64,000 bases of DNA from Burkholderiales bacterium (GTDB taxonomy: Bacteria > Pseudomonadota > Gammaproteobacteria > Burkholderiales > Burkholderiaceae_C), in the NCBI GenBank assembly GCA_016223165.1, contig JACRPO010000009.1, positions 930,001-994,000 of the forward strand, read 5' to 3'. A model generated the notes under the pieces. That model had not been told where the DNA came from. It was given only the letters and a program-made list of their open reading frames with translations, and ran no database searches. How positions within the stretch are numbered: position 1 is the stretch's first letter; each line of letters opens with the position of its first letter. Positions 8,845 to 17,987 of this stretch are shown one piece after another. The position numbers and the translations under genes are program-made.

Positions 8845-10344
8845 TCAGTAGCGGCCGAAGTACTCGCGCCGCAGCCACGCCTCGCGGTCTTCGGCGGCGG
8901 CGTGGCGCGCCAGCTCCTGCTGCTTCACGGTCTCGATGACGCGCGCCAGCGGGCCGCCCAGGCCCTGCTGCATCGCCTCGTCGGCGGCGAGCGCATCGAG
9001 CGCCTCGGCCAGCGAGGTCGGCAGCATCACCGGCGCCTCGGCATAGGGTGTCTCGGTGGCCGGCGGCGGCTCGAGCCGCCGCGTGAGCCCGTCGAGGCCG
9101 GCGAAGACCTGTGCCGCCATGTAGAGGTACGGGTTGGCCATCGGCTCGCCAAGGCGGTTCTCGATGCGCGTGGCCCCGTCGCCGGGTTCGCCGAGCACGC
9201 GCAGCATGGCGCCGCGGTTGTCACGCCCCCACAGCGCCGCCTGCGGCGCCATCACGCTGCCCTGGTAGCGGCTGTAGGCGGGCAGGGTCGGCGCGCACAG
9301 CGCCGCCATGCCGCGCGCATGCGCCAGCAGCCCGGCCAGCCACTGCGCGCCGGTCTCGGACAACACCGCCTGCGCCTCGCCGCGCTGCGCCCCGGGCAGT
9401 GCGCTGGCGCGCGTGAAGGCGTTGCGCCCGTCGGCCAGGTGCACCAGCGACTGGTGCAGGTGCCAGCCGCTGGCGATGGCGTTGGGCAGCGGCGGCCGGC
9501 AGACGAAGCTCGCGTGGTAGCCGGCGCGGCGCAGCGCCTGGCGCACGCCGTTGCGGAAGAGCAGCATCTGGTCGGCCGCCGTCAGCGCATCGGCGGCGCC
9601 GAAGACGGCCTCGAACTGGCTGGGCCCCAGTTCGATCTCGAGCGAGCGCAGCGGCAGGCCGAGGCCGAGCGCGCTGTCGCGCACGATGGCGAGCGCCTCG
9701 TGCGCCAGGTCGGCCCAGTTCTCGGCGAGCAGGTTGTAGCCCGGGTGCAGCAGGCGCACGGCCGGCGGCTCGGCCGGCCACGCGGCGTCAGCGGCGGCGA
9801 GCGCATCGTCGGCGATGCGGTAGATGTGGAACTCGACCTCGAGCCCGCAGACGAGCCCGTAGCCGCGGCGCTCCAGCGCGGCCAGCGCGCCCTGCAGCGC
9901 GCGCCGCGGGTCGATCGAGACCTCGGTGCCGTCGGCGAAGAAGGTGTCGGCGCGCAGCCAGCCGGTCCGCTCGGCCCAGGGCAGCATGACGAAGCTCGCC
10001 GGGTCGGGCAGCAGCAGCAGGTTGTTGGCGCCGCGCAGCCCGGGCAGCGCCGCCGGCGCCGACGGGTCGAAGACCTTGAACGCCGTGCGGTCCGAGGTGT
10101 CCTTGAGCAGGATGGTGCTGACGAAGCCGATGCCTTCGGCGAAGGCGGCGCGCAGCGCCGAGGCGTCGGCGTCGAGAACCAGCGTCTTGCCGCGGAAGGT
10201 GCCGTGCAGGTCGCCCCAGGCGATGCGCACCTGCGTGAGGCCGGCCTCGCGCACGCGCGCCAGCACGGCCTCGACGGCGGCGGCGCGTGCGGCGCCCGCT
10301 TCACCGCCCGCGCCGGCCAGGGCGGCCCGCTCGGCCAGCGTCAT
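8845..10344 (-). CDS. Glutamine synthetase-like ATP-dependent ligase (gamma-glutamyl-amide synthetase type)
   Basis: 499 aa from ATG 10344, which overlaps the Rieske stop by four bases (ATGA). Catalytic signatures are intact: LEVEFHIYR (metal Glu), LEIELGPSQFE, GWHLHQSL, the substrate loop YSRYQGSVMAPQAALWGRDNRG, and RIENRLGEPMANPYLYMAA. The divergent form resembles PuuA/GlnA3-type enzymes that join glutamate to amines rather than housekeeping GlnA; the adenylylation-site NLYDLP motif is absent. Translational coupling to a ring-hydroxylating oxygenase recalls aniline degradation (TdnQ-type), where gamma-glutamylation precedes oxidation. The actual amine is unknown. Confidence 0.85.
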   Translation of the reverse strand: MTLAERAALAGAGGEAGAARAAAVEAVLARVREAGLTQVRIAWGDLHGTFRGKTLVLDADASALRAAFAEGIGFVSTILLKDTSDRTAFKVFDPSAPAALPGLRGANNLLLLPDPASFVMLPWAERTGWLRADTFFADGTEVSIDPRRALQGALAALERRGYGLVCGLEVEFHIYRIADDALAAADAAWPAEPPAVRLLHPGYNLLAENWADLAHEALAIVRDSALGLGLPLRSLEIELGPSQFEAVFGAADALTAADQMLLFRNGVRQALRRAGYHASFVCRPPLPNAIASGWHLHQSLVHLADGRNAFTRASALPGAQRGEAQAVLSETGAQWLAGLLAHARGMAALCAPTLPAYSRYQGSVMAPQAALWGRDNRGAMLRVLGEPGDGATRIENRLGEPMANPYLYMAAQVFAGLDGLTRRLEPPPATETPYAEAPVMLPTSLAEALDALAADEAMQQGLGGPLARVIETVKQQELARHAAAEDREAWLRREYFGRY

Positions 10345-11792
10345 GCCGTCGGCACGTCGGTCGGCACCACGGTCGGCACCACCGTCAGGGCGCCCGGGCC
10401 GTCGGCGGCCGGCGCGCCCGAGCGCTGCAGCCAGGGCGCGCGTCCTCGCTTCGCGGCGCAGCCCTCGCGCCAGGTGGTTTCCCAGCGCCCGGCCGGCGCG
10501 ATGCAGTCGATGGTGTCGGGCCCGGTGAGCGCCGCCGCCGCTGCGGCGTCGAGCACGCCCGGCGGCGTGCCGCCGGCCTGCACCGTCTCGATGGCCGCCA
10601 GCAGCACGCGCCGGTTGGCCATGATCACCTTGTCGCTCGTGCCCAGGTGCTCGCGCGTGCGGTCCTGGATGGCGCCCATGCTCTCGCAGGCCCACTGGTC
10701 GTGCACGTTGATGTCGGCCTCGCCCATGCCGAGGTAGGTGCGCGTGGCCTGCTCTTCGGCGCTGTAGCCCCAGTCGTTGTCGCGGCCCTTCTTCGGCAGG
10801 TAGTCGGGCAGCTGCGTGTTCACGAGGCGCTGGTGGCGCATCGTCTCCTTGTCCAGCGGCGCGTCGAAGCTCGTGAAGAAGCTGTACCAGTAGGTGTGCC
10901 GGTCGTCCACCGGCACGTGCATCTGCGTGATCGTCACCGTCTCCGACAGCGGGATCACGAAGGTGTAGGGGAAGAGCGCGTTGGTCACGCGCACATGCGT
11001 GAGCCGCTCGTTGACGATGCGCAGCGTCGTCAGCCGCGTCAGCCCCGCCGCCTTGTCGCCGAGCGCCTCGTGGCGGATCTCGGGCGAGTGGCACTCGCGC
11101 AGCACGCGCGTCATCGGCCAGCGCTCGCCGTCGACCTCGCCGATGCTGGCGCCGCGGAACTGGCGGCCGTAGGTGTGGCCGGGGTCGGTGTCCTCGTCGA
11201 GCATGCGATGCAGGAACGACGCATGCGCCGGGTCGATGCCCACCTCGAAGGCCTGCAGCCAGTTGCAGCGCCACAGGCCCTTGAAGGCGAAGCTGTGCGT
11301 GGCCGGGGCGGCGAAGCAGTCGAAGGCCGGCAGCTCGGGTGGCGTCGACCCCGGCCCCGCCTCGGCGCCGAGGTAGGCGAAGAGCACCCCGGCCGCCTGC
11401 CGCAGCGGGTAGCTGCGCTGGCGCACGCGCTGGCACAGCGTGCTGCCTGCTCCTTCGGCCGGCGTCTCGAGGCAGCGGCCGTCGGCGGCGAACTTCCAGC
11501 CGTGGAAGGGGCAGCGCACGCCGTCGCCCTCGTGCCGCGCGTACTTGAGGTCGGCGCCGCGGTGCGGGCAATCGCGGTCGAGCAGGCTGTAGCGGCCTTC
11601 GGCATTGCGCCACAGAACCAGGTCCTGACCGAGCAGGCGCACCGCCTTCAGCGGCCGCGTGGCCATCGCCGGATCGAGCCGCGGCTCGAACTCGTCGAGC
11701 AGGGCCACCGGGTGCCAATAGCGCCGCAACAACTCGCCGCAGGGCGTCCCCGGACCGATGCGCGTGACCAGTTCGTTCTGAGCGGCTTGCAT
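10341..11792 (-). CDS. Rieske non-heme iron oxygenase, alpha subunit (phthalate-dioxygenase-like)
   Basis: 483 aa from ATG 11792; a TTG three codons upstream is possible. The Rieske cluster ligands are CPHRG (Cys75, His77) and CPFHGW (Cys94, His97). The mononuclear iron site shows NWLQAFEVGIDPAHASFLHR, giving Asp187 as the electron bridge and His190/His195 as ligands, with a late QDRTREHLGTSD segment carrying the acidic ligand. The alpha-only architecture matches the phthalate 4,5-dioxygenase/demethylase group. The C-terminus ends in a Val/Pro/Thr repeat. It heads the operon with the GS-like ligase, ferredoxin and TRAP genes. The substrate cannot be read from sequence. Confidence 0.88.
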   Translation of the reverse strand: MQAAQNELVTRIGPGTPCGELLRRYWHPVALLDEFEPRLDPAMATRPLKAVRLLGQDLVLWRNAEGRYSLLDRDCPHRGADLKYARHEGDGVRCPFHGWKFAADGRCLETPAEGAGSTLCQRVRQRSYPLRQAAGVLFAYLGAEAGPGSTPPELPAFDCFAAPATHSFAFKGLWRCNWLQAFEVGIDPAHASFLHRMLDEDTDPGHTYGRQFRGASIGEVDGERWPMTRVLRECHSPEIRHEALGDKAAGLTRLTTLRIVNERLTHVRVTNALFPYTFVIPLSETVTITQMHVPVDDRHTYWYSFFTSFDAPLDKETMRHQRLVNTQLPDYLPKKGRDNDWGYSAEEQATRTYLGMGEADINVHDQWACESMGAIQDRTREHLGTSDKVIMANRRVLLAAIETVQAGGTPPGVLDAAAAAALTGPDTIDCIAPAGRWETTWREGCAAKRGRAPWLQRSGAPAADGPGALTVVPTVVPTDVPTA

Positions 11793-11843
11793 GGTGAACA
11801 AGTCTAGTGCCGCAGCCAGGCAGTCGGCAGCGCGCCTTCAATG

Positions 11844-11866
11844 CGTTTGAACAGGCTGTTCAAGCG
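11844..11866. promoter_or_regulatory. Palindromic operator candidate before the Rieske operon
   Basis: TTGAACAGGCTGTTCAA at 11847-11863 is a perfect 8+1+8 inverted repeat; three flanking bases each side extend it with one mismatch. It lies 55 bp upstream of the Rieske ATG, and 105 bp before doxX on the other strand. Such a site suits a dimeric regulator, but none is encoded next to it. Confidence 0.6.
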
Positions 11867-11967
11867 GCCGTGGGTCCGCGGCCGGTGCTCAGGCGTCACA
11901 GTCCTTGCACGCGGCCCCGGACCCCGGGGCCGCCCGAAACGACCCATCCCCCTTGAACGGAACTGCC

Positions 11968-12393
11968 ATGAAACCCATTCCTCCTGTCGTCGTCGCCGGC
12001 CGCGTGCTGCTGGCCCTCATCTTCATCGTCGCCGGCTTCGGCAAGCTGACCGGCCTCGCAGGCACCGCCGGCTACATCGCCAGCAAGGGGCTGCCGCTGC
12101 CCTCAGTGCTCGCGCTCGGCGCGGGCGTGCTCGAACTCGTCGGCGGCATCGCGCTCGCCATCGGCTTCCAGGCGCGCTGGTCGGCCCTCGCGCTGGCTGC
12201 CTTCACACTCGTCGCCACGCTGCTGTTCCACAACTACTGGGCCATGCCGGCCGAGCAGCAGATGGTGCAGCAGCTGATGTTCATGAAGAACCTCGCCATC
12301 GTCGGCGGCCTGCTGTTCGTGTTCTCGCTGGGCGCCGGTCCGGCCAGCCTGGACGCCCGCCGCGAGACGCGCGGCGGCCTCGCCACCGCCTGA
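11968..12393 (+). CDS. DoxX family membrane protein
   Basis: 141 aa from ATG 11968. Four hydrophobic helices and the opening ALIFIVAGFGKLTGLAGT are typical of DoxX/YphA-type proteins. They are inner-membrane proteins linked to redox balance or quinol use, with no agreed reaction. The gene is divergent from the Rieske operon across the palindrome and ends at a short hairpin before the convergent DUF72 gene. Confidence 0.85.
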   Translation: MKPIPPVVVAGRVLLALIFIVAGFGKLTGLAGTAGYIASKGLPLPSVLALGAGVLELVGGIALAIGFQARWSALALAAFTLVATLLFHNYWAMPAEQQMVQQLMFMKNLAIVGGLLFVFSLGAGPASLDARRETRGGLATA

Positions 12394-12401
12394 GGCAAGC
12401 T

Positions 12402-12420
12402 GCGCGGCGAAGCGCCGCGC
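12402..12420. terminator. Short hairpin between convergent genes
   Basis: GCGCGGCG and CGCCGCGC form an 8-bp stem around AAG between the doxX and DUF72 stops. No T run follows, so it is only a possible terminator. Confidence 0.4.
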
Positions 12421-12432
12421 GTGCGGCCCGGG

Positions 12433-13245
12433 CTACAGCAGCCGCAGCAACGCCATCGCCGCCGCCGGCGCCTTCTCCTTCGCGCCGCCGATGAACAGGA
12501 TGAACACGTCGCGCGCCGTGTCGCCCACCATCGGCGGCTCCACACGCGGCAGCCCGTCGGGCTCGCCACCCTCGCACCAGGCGCGCGCGCAGGCGGCCAC
12601 GCCTGACAGCACCTCGGGCGCGCAGCCCTCGGGCTGGTCGGCCGCGGCGCGCATGACCCGCGCATAGACGAAGGCACCGGTCAGGTCGGCGAACGACGGG
12701 TAGTCGTCCGACTCGGTGAACACGGTCGCCACGCCGTGGCGACGCGCCAGCGCCAGGTACTCCGGCGCACGGAAACTCTCGTGCCGCACGTCCATCACGT
12801 GGCGCAGCGGCACGCCGCCCGCTTCGGCCGGCAGCAGCTTCAGGAAGCCCTCGAAGTCCGCCGCGTCGAACTTCTTGGTCGGCGCGAACTGCCACACGAT
12901 GGGGCCGAGCTTGGCGCCGAGCTCGGCGATGCCGCTGCCGCAGAACCAGCCGATCGATTCACCCGCCTCGGCGAGCACGCGCCGGTTGGTGGCGAAGCGG
13001 TTGGCCTTCAGCGAGAAGACGAAGTCGTCCGGCGTCTCGTCACGCCACTTCGCGAAGGTGGCCGGCTTCTGCGTGCTGTAGTAGGTGCCGTTGACCTCGA
13101 TCATCGTGAGCTTGCGGCTCGCGTACTCGAGCTCGCGGTCCTGCGGCCAGCCGGCGGGGTAGAAGTTGTCGCGCCAGGGCTCGTAGGTCCAACCGCCGAC
13201 GCCGACGCGGATGCGCGGGGTTGCTGTGGCTGCTCGGGTGTTCAC
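12433..13245 (-). CDS. DUF72 domain protein (YecE-like)
   Basis: 270 aa. GTG 13245 is chosen because GGAGGAA stands 6-12 bases upstream; the longer frame to 13317 adds unrelated residues. The N-terminal signature VGVGGWTYEPWRDNFYP and later VMDVRHESFRAPEY mark the DUF72 TIM-barrel family. No biochemical function is established. It is convergent with doxX and its start is 47 bp from the divergent hydrolase gene. Confidence 0.85.
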   Translation of the reverse strand: MNTRAATATPRIRVGVGGWTYEPWRDNFYPAGWPQDRELEYASRKLTMIEVNGTYYSTQKPATFAKWRDETPDDFVFSLKANRFATNRRVLAEAGESIGWFCGSGIAELGAKLGPIVWQFAPTKKFDAADFEGFLKLLPAEAGGVPLRHVMDVRHESFRAPEYLALARRHGVATVFTESDDYPSFADLTGAFVYARVMRAAADQPEGCAPEVLSGVAACARAWCEGGEPDGLPRVEPPMVGDTARDVFILFIGGAKEKAPAAAMALLRLL

Positions 13246-13292
13246 GCGGTTCCTCCGGTGGTCTTGTGCCGCTCGCGTTACGCTCGCGGGCG

Positions 13293-14024
13293 ATGGCTGC
13301 CGCCCACTCTGCCACATCGCCGCTGGCCTTCCCGCTGACGCTGGACCTCGGCGCCGCGGGGTCGGTCTCGGCGCTGCTCCAGGCGCCGCCCGAGCCGACC
13401 CGGCCCATCGCGGCGTTCGTGCTGGCGCACGGCGCGGGGGCGGGCATGGCGCATCCGTTCATGGCGCAGCTCGCCGCCGGCCTGGCCGAGCGACGCATCG
13501 CCACGCTGCGCTACCAGTTCGCCTACATGGAGCGCGGCTCGAAGCGGCCCGACCCGCCGGCGCTGGCGCATGCCGCGGTGCGCGCCGCCGTCGTCGAAGC
13601 GGGCCGCCGGCTGCCGGGGCTGCCGCTCGTGGCCGGCGGCAAGTCCTTCGGCGGCCGCATGACCTCGCAGGCGCAGGCGGCGACGCCGCTGCCCGGCGTG
13701 CGCGGCCTCGTCTTCGTCGGCTTCCCGCTCCATCCGGCCGGCAAGCCGGCGAGCGAGCGCGCCGAGCACCTCGACCACGTGGCGTGCCCGATGCTCTTCC
13801 TGCAAGGCACGCGCGACGAGCTGGCCGACCTGCCGCTGCTGAAGACGGTGCTGGCGCGCCTCGGGCCGCGCGCCACGCTCGAGGTCTTCGACGATGCCGA
13901 CCACTCCTTCCACGTGCGGGCCAGCAGCGGCCGCAACGATGCGCAGGTGATGGCTCTGCTCCTCGATGCCACCGCGGCGTGGATCGAGTCCCTTGCCGGG
14001 GCCGGCCCCGACCCGGCCCGATGA
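13293..14024 (+). CDS. Alpha/beta hydrolase (dienelactone hydrolase/KANL3-Tex30-like)
   Basis: 243 aa from ATG 13293. The nucleophile elbow is GKSFGGRM (Ser near residue 120). The acid and base are probably Asp in LQGTRDELADL and His in DDADHSFHV. The early AHGAGAGMAHPFM segment supplies the oxyanion region. Bacterial members of this group are uncharacterised small esterase-like proteins. The stop overlaps the ligD start (ATGA), so it is translationally coupled to the DNA end-joining ligase, although a repair role is not implied. Confidence 0.82.
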   Translation: MAAAHSATSPLAFPLTLDLGAAGSVSALLQAPPEPTRPIAAFVLAHGAGAGMAHPFMAQLAAGLAERRIATLRYQFAYMERGSKRPDPPALAHAAVRAAVVEAGRRLPGLPLVAGGKSFGGRMTSQAQAATPLPGVRGLVFVGFPLHPAGKPASERAEHLDHVACPMLFLQGTRDELADLPLLKTVLARLGPRATLEVFDDADHSFHVRASSGRNDAQVMALLLDATAAWIESLAGAGPDPAR

Positions 14025-16891
14025 AGGCCGCATCGAACCGCCCGCTGAAGAAGTACACGGAGAAGCGCGACTTCAGCACCACGCCCGAGCCGCCGGGCGA
14101 CAGGCCCGGCGACATGCCCGAGGCGGCCGCGAACCCCGGGCCGCTCACCTTCGTCGTGCAGAAGCACTGGGCCTCGCGCCTGCACTACGACTTCCGCCTC
14201 GAGCTCGAAGGCGTGCTCGTGAGCTGGGCCCTGCCGAAAGGGCCCTCGTACGACCCGGCCGAGAAACGCATGGCCGTGCACGTGGAGGACCACCCGGTCT
14301 CGTACGGCAGTTTCGAAGGCACGATCCCGAAGGGCCAGTACGGCGCCGGCCGCGTCATCGTCTGGGACCGCGGCCACTGGGAGCCGGTGGCGCCCACCGC
14401 CGATGCGCGCGCCGGCATGGCCGCCGGCAAGCTCGTCATCAGGCTGCACGGCGACAAGCTCGCGGGCCTGTGGGAGCTCGTGCGCATCGGCAAGCCCGGC
14501 GACCGCCAGGAATCGTGGATGCTGTTCAAGAAGCGCGACGCCTGGGCGCGGCCGACGGCCGAATACGACGTGGTGACGGCCCTGCCCGACAGCGTCGTCG
14601 ACAAGCCGCTCGGGCGCATCGAGGAGCGGCAGCCGCGCATCGGTGCCGGCATCGGTGCCGGCATCGGCGCCGCGGCGGGCGCGGGCGCGGGCGCGGGCGG
14701 CACGACCGGCGCAACGGCCGCGGTGGGTGCCGCGGCCACAGCGCACGGCGCCGCTCAGGGCGCCACTCAGGGCGTCGGCCCACGCCGTGCGGCCGATCTG
14801 CCCGGCGCGCTGCCCGCCGCCGAACTGCCGGCGACGCTCGCACCGCAGCTCGCCACCGCCACCGAGGCGCCGCCCGCGCGCGGCGAGTGGCTCTACGAGC
14901 TCAAGCTCGACGGCTACCGCCTGCTCGCGCGCGCCGACGCCGCGGGCCGGGTGACGCTGCACACGCGCAACGGCCACGACTGGACCGCGAAGCTCAAGCC
15001 GCTCGCCGCGGCCGTCGCCGCGTGCGGCCTGCGCTCCACCTGGCTCGACGGCGAGATCGTCGTGCAGCGCGACGACGGCACGCCCGATTTCAACGCCTTG
15101 CAGAACGCCATCGACTCCGGCTCCTCGTCCACGCGCCAGGGCAGCGCGGCCATCACCTACTTCCTCTTCGACCTGCCCTTCTGCGACGGGCACGACCTGC
15201 GCCGCGTGCCGCTCTACGCGCGCCGGGCGCTGCTGCGGCAACGCCTCGAAGCGCGCGGGTGTCCGGGCGCTTCGAAGGCACTGGCCAAGGCCGCTGCGAC
15301 CACCGTGCCCGCCGCGGCTGCCGTGGCCGCCGCAGACGGCACAGACGGCGCCGCGCCAGACCCGCTGCGCTTCAGCGCCGACTTCGCCGCCGACCCGGCG
15401 AGCCTGCTCGAGTCGGCGCGCACGCTCGGGCTCGAAGGCATCATCGCCAAGCGCGCCGACGCCCCCTATGTCTCGCGGCGCAGCGACAGCTGGCTCAAGC
15501 TGAAGATCGGTGCCCGGCAGGAGCTCGTCATCGGCGGCTTCACCGAGCGGCAGGGCTCGGCGCGCGAGGTCGGCAGCCTCATCCTCGGCGTCTACGACGC
15601 GCAGGGCCGGCTCGAGCATGCCGGCAGCGTCGGCACGGGCTGGGACGCCGCGGCCGCGGCGAGGCTGCGCGAACGCCTAGCCCCGCTCGAGCGGCGCGAG
15701 CCGCCCTTCGCCGCCGGCAGCCCCGACCCCGGCCGCTGGTCGCGCCGCGCTTCGGGCAGCGAGCGCTGGGTCAGGCCCGAGCTCGTCGCCGAAGTGCGCT
15801 TCGCCGGCTGGACGCCGGCGGGCCACGTGCGCCACGCCGTCTTCGTGGCGCTGCGCGAGGACAAGCCGGCGCGCAGCGTGACGCGCGAGCGCGTCGTCGA
15901 CGAGGCGGCGCTGGCGGCGATGGCATCGGCCATGCCGGCCGCGCCGAACATTCACGCGGCACGCGCCTCGCGCCTCAAGGTCACGCATGCCGAACGCATC
16001 ATCGACCCCGCCACCGGCCTCACCAAGCTCCACCTCGTGCGCTACTACGAGAGCATCGCCGAGCGTTTGCTGCCGCATCTCGCCGGCCGCCCGGTCTCTC
16101 TGGTGCGCGGCCCCGATGGCATCACCGGCCAGCTCTTCTTCCAGAAGCACGACGAGGCCGGCAGCATCCCCGGCCTCATGCAGCTCGCGCCGGCGCTGTG
16201 GCCCGGCCATTCGCCGCTGCTGGCCGTGCCCGACGCCGACGCGCTGCTCGCCGCCGCCCAGATGAACGTGATCGAGTTCCACACCTGGAACTCGACGGTG
16301 AAGAAGATCAACCAGCCCGACCGCGTGATCTTCGACCTCGACCCCGGCGAGGGCGTGCCGTGGGAACGCGTGCGCGAGGCGGCGATGCTGACGCGCACGC
16401 TGCTCGACGAGCTCGGCCTCGCGGCCTGGCTGAAGACGAGCGGCGGCAAGGGGCTGCACGTGGTGGTGCCGATCACGCCCTCGCCGAAGTTCGACCACGA
16501 CACGGTCAAGGCCTTCTCGCAGGCCGCGGTGGTGCACCTGGCACGCACGATCCCCTCGCGCTTCGTGGCCAGGAGCGGCGCCGCCAACCGCGTCGGCAAG
16601 ATCTTCGTCGACTACCTGCGCAACGGCCACGGCGCGACGACGGCGGCGGCCTTCTCGGCGCGCGCAAGGCCCGGGCTCGGCGTTTCGATGCCGATCGCCT
16701 GGGACGAGCTGCCCGGCCTGAAGAGCGCGGCGCAGTGGAACATCGCCACCGCGCGCGAGCACCTGTCGTTCCAGCAGGCCGACCCCTGGGCCGGCTACTT
16801 TGGCGCCAAACAGACACTCGGCCAGGCCATGAAGGTGCTGGGCCTGCCCCCGTTGCCCTCTTCCTTGGCAAAGGCGCGCGAGTCGCGCTAA
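14021..16891 (+). CDS. ligD: NHEJ DNA ligase D (phosphoesterase-ligase-polymerase)
   Basis: 956 aa, starting at ATG 14021. Domain order is 3'-phosphoesterase (about residues 40-185, with QKHWASRLHYDFRLE), ATP-dependent ligase (about 285-600, adenylated Lys295 in YELKLDGYRL) and primase-polymerase (about 650-945, metal Asp772/Asp774 in FDLDPGEG). This is the Pseudomonas-type order. It repairs double-strand breaks with Ku, whose gene follows after 36 bp. An Ala/Gly-rich linker at residues 207-260 (GAGIGAGIG and neighbours) is a repeat expansion between the first two domains, and a second Ala-rich insertion lies near residues 415-445 in the ligase. Confidence 0.95.
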   Translation: MKAASNRPLKKYTEKRDFSTTPEPPGDRPGDMPEAAANPGPLTFVVQKHWASRLHYDFRLELEGVLVSWALPKGPSYDPAEKRMAVHVEDHPVSYGSFEGTIPKGQYGAGRVIVWDRGHWEPVAPTADARAGMAAGKLVIRLHGDKLAGLWELVRIGKPGDRQESWMLFKKRDAWARPTAEYDVVTALPDSVVDKPLGRIEERQPRIGAGIGAGIGAAAGAGAGAGGTTGATAAVGAAATAHGAAQGATQGVGPRRAADLPGALPAAELPATLAPQLATATEAPPARGEWLYELKLDGYRLLARADAAGRVTLHTRNGHDWTAKLKPLAAAVAACGLRSTWLDGEIVVQRDDGTPDFNALQNAIDSGSSSTRQGSAAITYFLFDLPFCDGHDLRRVPLYARRALLRQRLEARGCPGASKALAKAAATTVPAAAAVAAADGTDGAAPDPLRFSADFAADPASLLESARTLGLEGIIAKRADAPYVSRRSDSWLKLKIGARQELVIGGFTERQGSAREVGSLILGVYDAQGRLEHAGSVGTGWDAAAAARLRERLAPLERREPPFAAGSPDPGRWSRRASGSERWVRPELVAEVRFAGWTPAGHVRHAVFVALREDKPARSVTRERVVDEAALAAMASAMPAAPNIHAARASRLKVTHAERIIDPATGLTKLHLVRYYESIAERLLPHLAGRPVSLVRGPDGITGQLFFQKHDEAGSIPGLMQLAPALWPGHSPLLAVPDADALLAAAQMNVIEFHTWNSTVKKINQPDRVIFDLDPGEGVPWERVREAAMLTRTLLDELGLAAWLKTSGGKGLHVVVPITPSPKFDHDTVKAFSQAAVVHLARTIPSRFVARSGAANRVGKIFVDYLRNGHGATTAAAFSARARPGLGVSMPIAWDELPGLKSAAQWNIATAREHLSFQQADPWAGYFGAKQTLGQAMKVLGLPPLPSSLAKARESR

Positions 16892-16927
16892 CCTCCGCGC
16901 CCCGGCCCTAATCCAGCAGGTGCTTGC

Positions 16928-17929
16928 ATGGCTGCCCGTTCGATCGCATCGCTCTCGCTCAGCTTCGGCCTCGTCTCCATCCCGGTGAAGCTGTTCTCGG
17001 CCACCGAGACGGCGAGCGCCGTGCACTTCAACATGCTGCACAACTGCGGCTCGCGCCTGAAGCAGCAGTACGTGTGCCTGAAGGAAGACGTCGTCGTCGA
17101 GCGCGCCGACATGATCAAGGGCTACGAGTTCGACAAGGACCGCTACGTCACTTTCACGCCCGCCGAGCTGAAGGCGCTGGAGGAGTCGGCGCGGCACACG
17201 ATCGACATCATCTCGTTCATCCCGCTCACCTCGGTCGACCCGATCTACTACGACAAGGCCTACTACCTGGCGCCCGACAAGCGCGGGGCCAAGCCCTACG
17301 AGCTGCTGCGCCGGGCCATGCAGGAGAGCGGCCGCTGCGCGCTGGCGCGCTGGGCCTGGAAGGGCAAGCAATATGTCGTGCAGGTGCGCCCGGCCGCCAA
17401 TGAGGAAGGCGGCCTCATCCTGCAGCAGCTCCTCTATGCCGACGAGGTGCGTTCGATGAAGGAGCTCGAGATCGAACGCGCCGAGATCGCCAAGCCCGAG
17501 TTGCAGCTCGCGCTGCAGCTCATCGACCAGATCGCCGCCGACAGCTACGAACCCGGCGACTACAAGGACGAGGAGAAGGCGCGCGTGCTCGCCGCCATCG
17601 ACGAGAAGATCGCCGGCAAGGCCATCGTCGTCGCCGAGCCCTCCGGCGCCGAGGCGGCCGACGCGAAGATCATCGACCTCACCGAGGCGCTGCGCGCGAG
17701 CCTCGGGGCGCGCAAGCCGGCGGCGGGCAAGGGCGCGGCCGCTGCGCCCGCCGCAGCCGCGGCGCCCGAGGCGAGCCCGGCGCCGTCCGGCGAGGCGGCA
17801 TTGCCGCGCAAGGCGGCCAAGCGCGCCCCGGCCGGCGAGCGCGCAAAGGCCACCGAGGCCACCGAGGCCACCGAGGCCGCCCAGGCCCCAGCCGCTGCCC
17901 CGCGCGCCCGCGCGCGCAAGCAAGGCTGA
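16928..17929 (+). CDS. ku: Ku protein, DNA end binding
   Basis: 333 aa. The N-terminus SIASLSLSFGLVSIPVKLFSATE and the core KGYEFDKDRYV are characteristic of bacterial Ku. The Ku core takes about 260 residues; the remaining 70 form a Lys/Ala/Arg-rich tail with a triplicated ATE unit from a 9-bp repeat (near 17851-17877). Basic Ku tails are known to affect DNA sliding and ligase recruitment. It binds broken DNA ends as a dimer and recruits LigD, encoded directly upstream. AGCAGG lies seven bases before the ATG. Confidence 0.95.
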   Translation: MAARSIASLSLSFGLVSIPVKLFSATETASAVHFNMLHNCGSRLKQQYVCLKEDVVVERADMIKGYEFDKDRYVTFTPAELKALEESARHTIDIISFIPLTSVDPIYYDKAYYLAPDKRGAKPYELLRRAMQESGRCALARWAWKGKQYVVQVRPAANEEGGLILQQLLYADEVRSMKELEIERAEIAKPELQLALQLIDQIAADSYEPGDYKDEEKARVLAAIDEKIAGKAIVVAEPSGAEAADAKIIDLTEALRASLGARKPAAGKGAAAAPAAAAAPEASPAPSGEAALPRKAAKRAPAGERAKATEATEATEAAQAPAAAPRARARKQG

Positions 17930-17987
17930 AGCACCCAAGCACCGCACGCGGGCGCCGATCCTTCACCGCGGCCCGCACGCGCACCGG

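Noticed and set aside
11841..12494. Plus-strand frame starting in the palindrome
   Set aside because: It is out of frame with the clear DoxX protein and has Arg-rich shadow composition.
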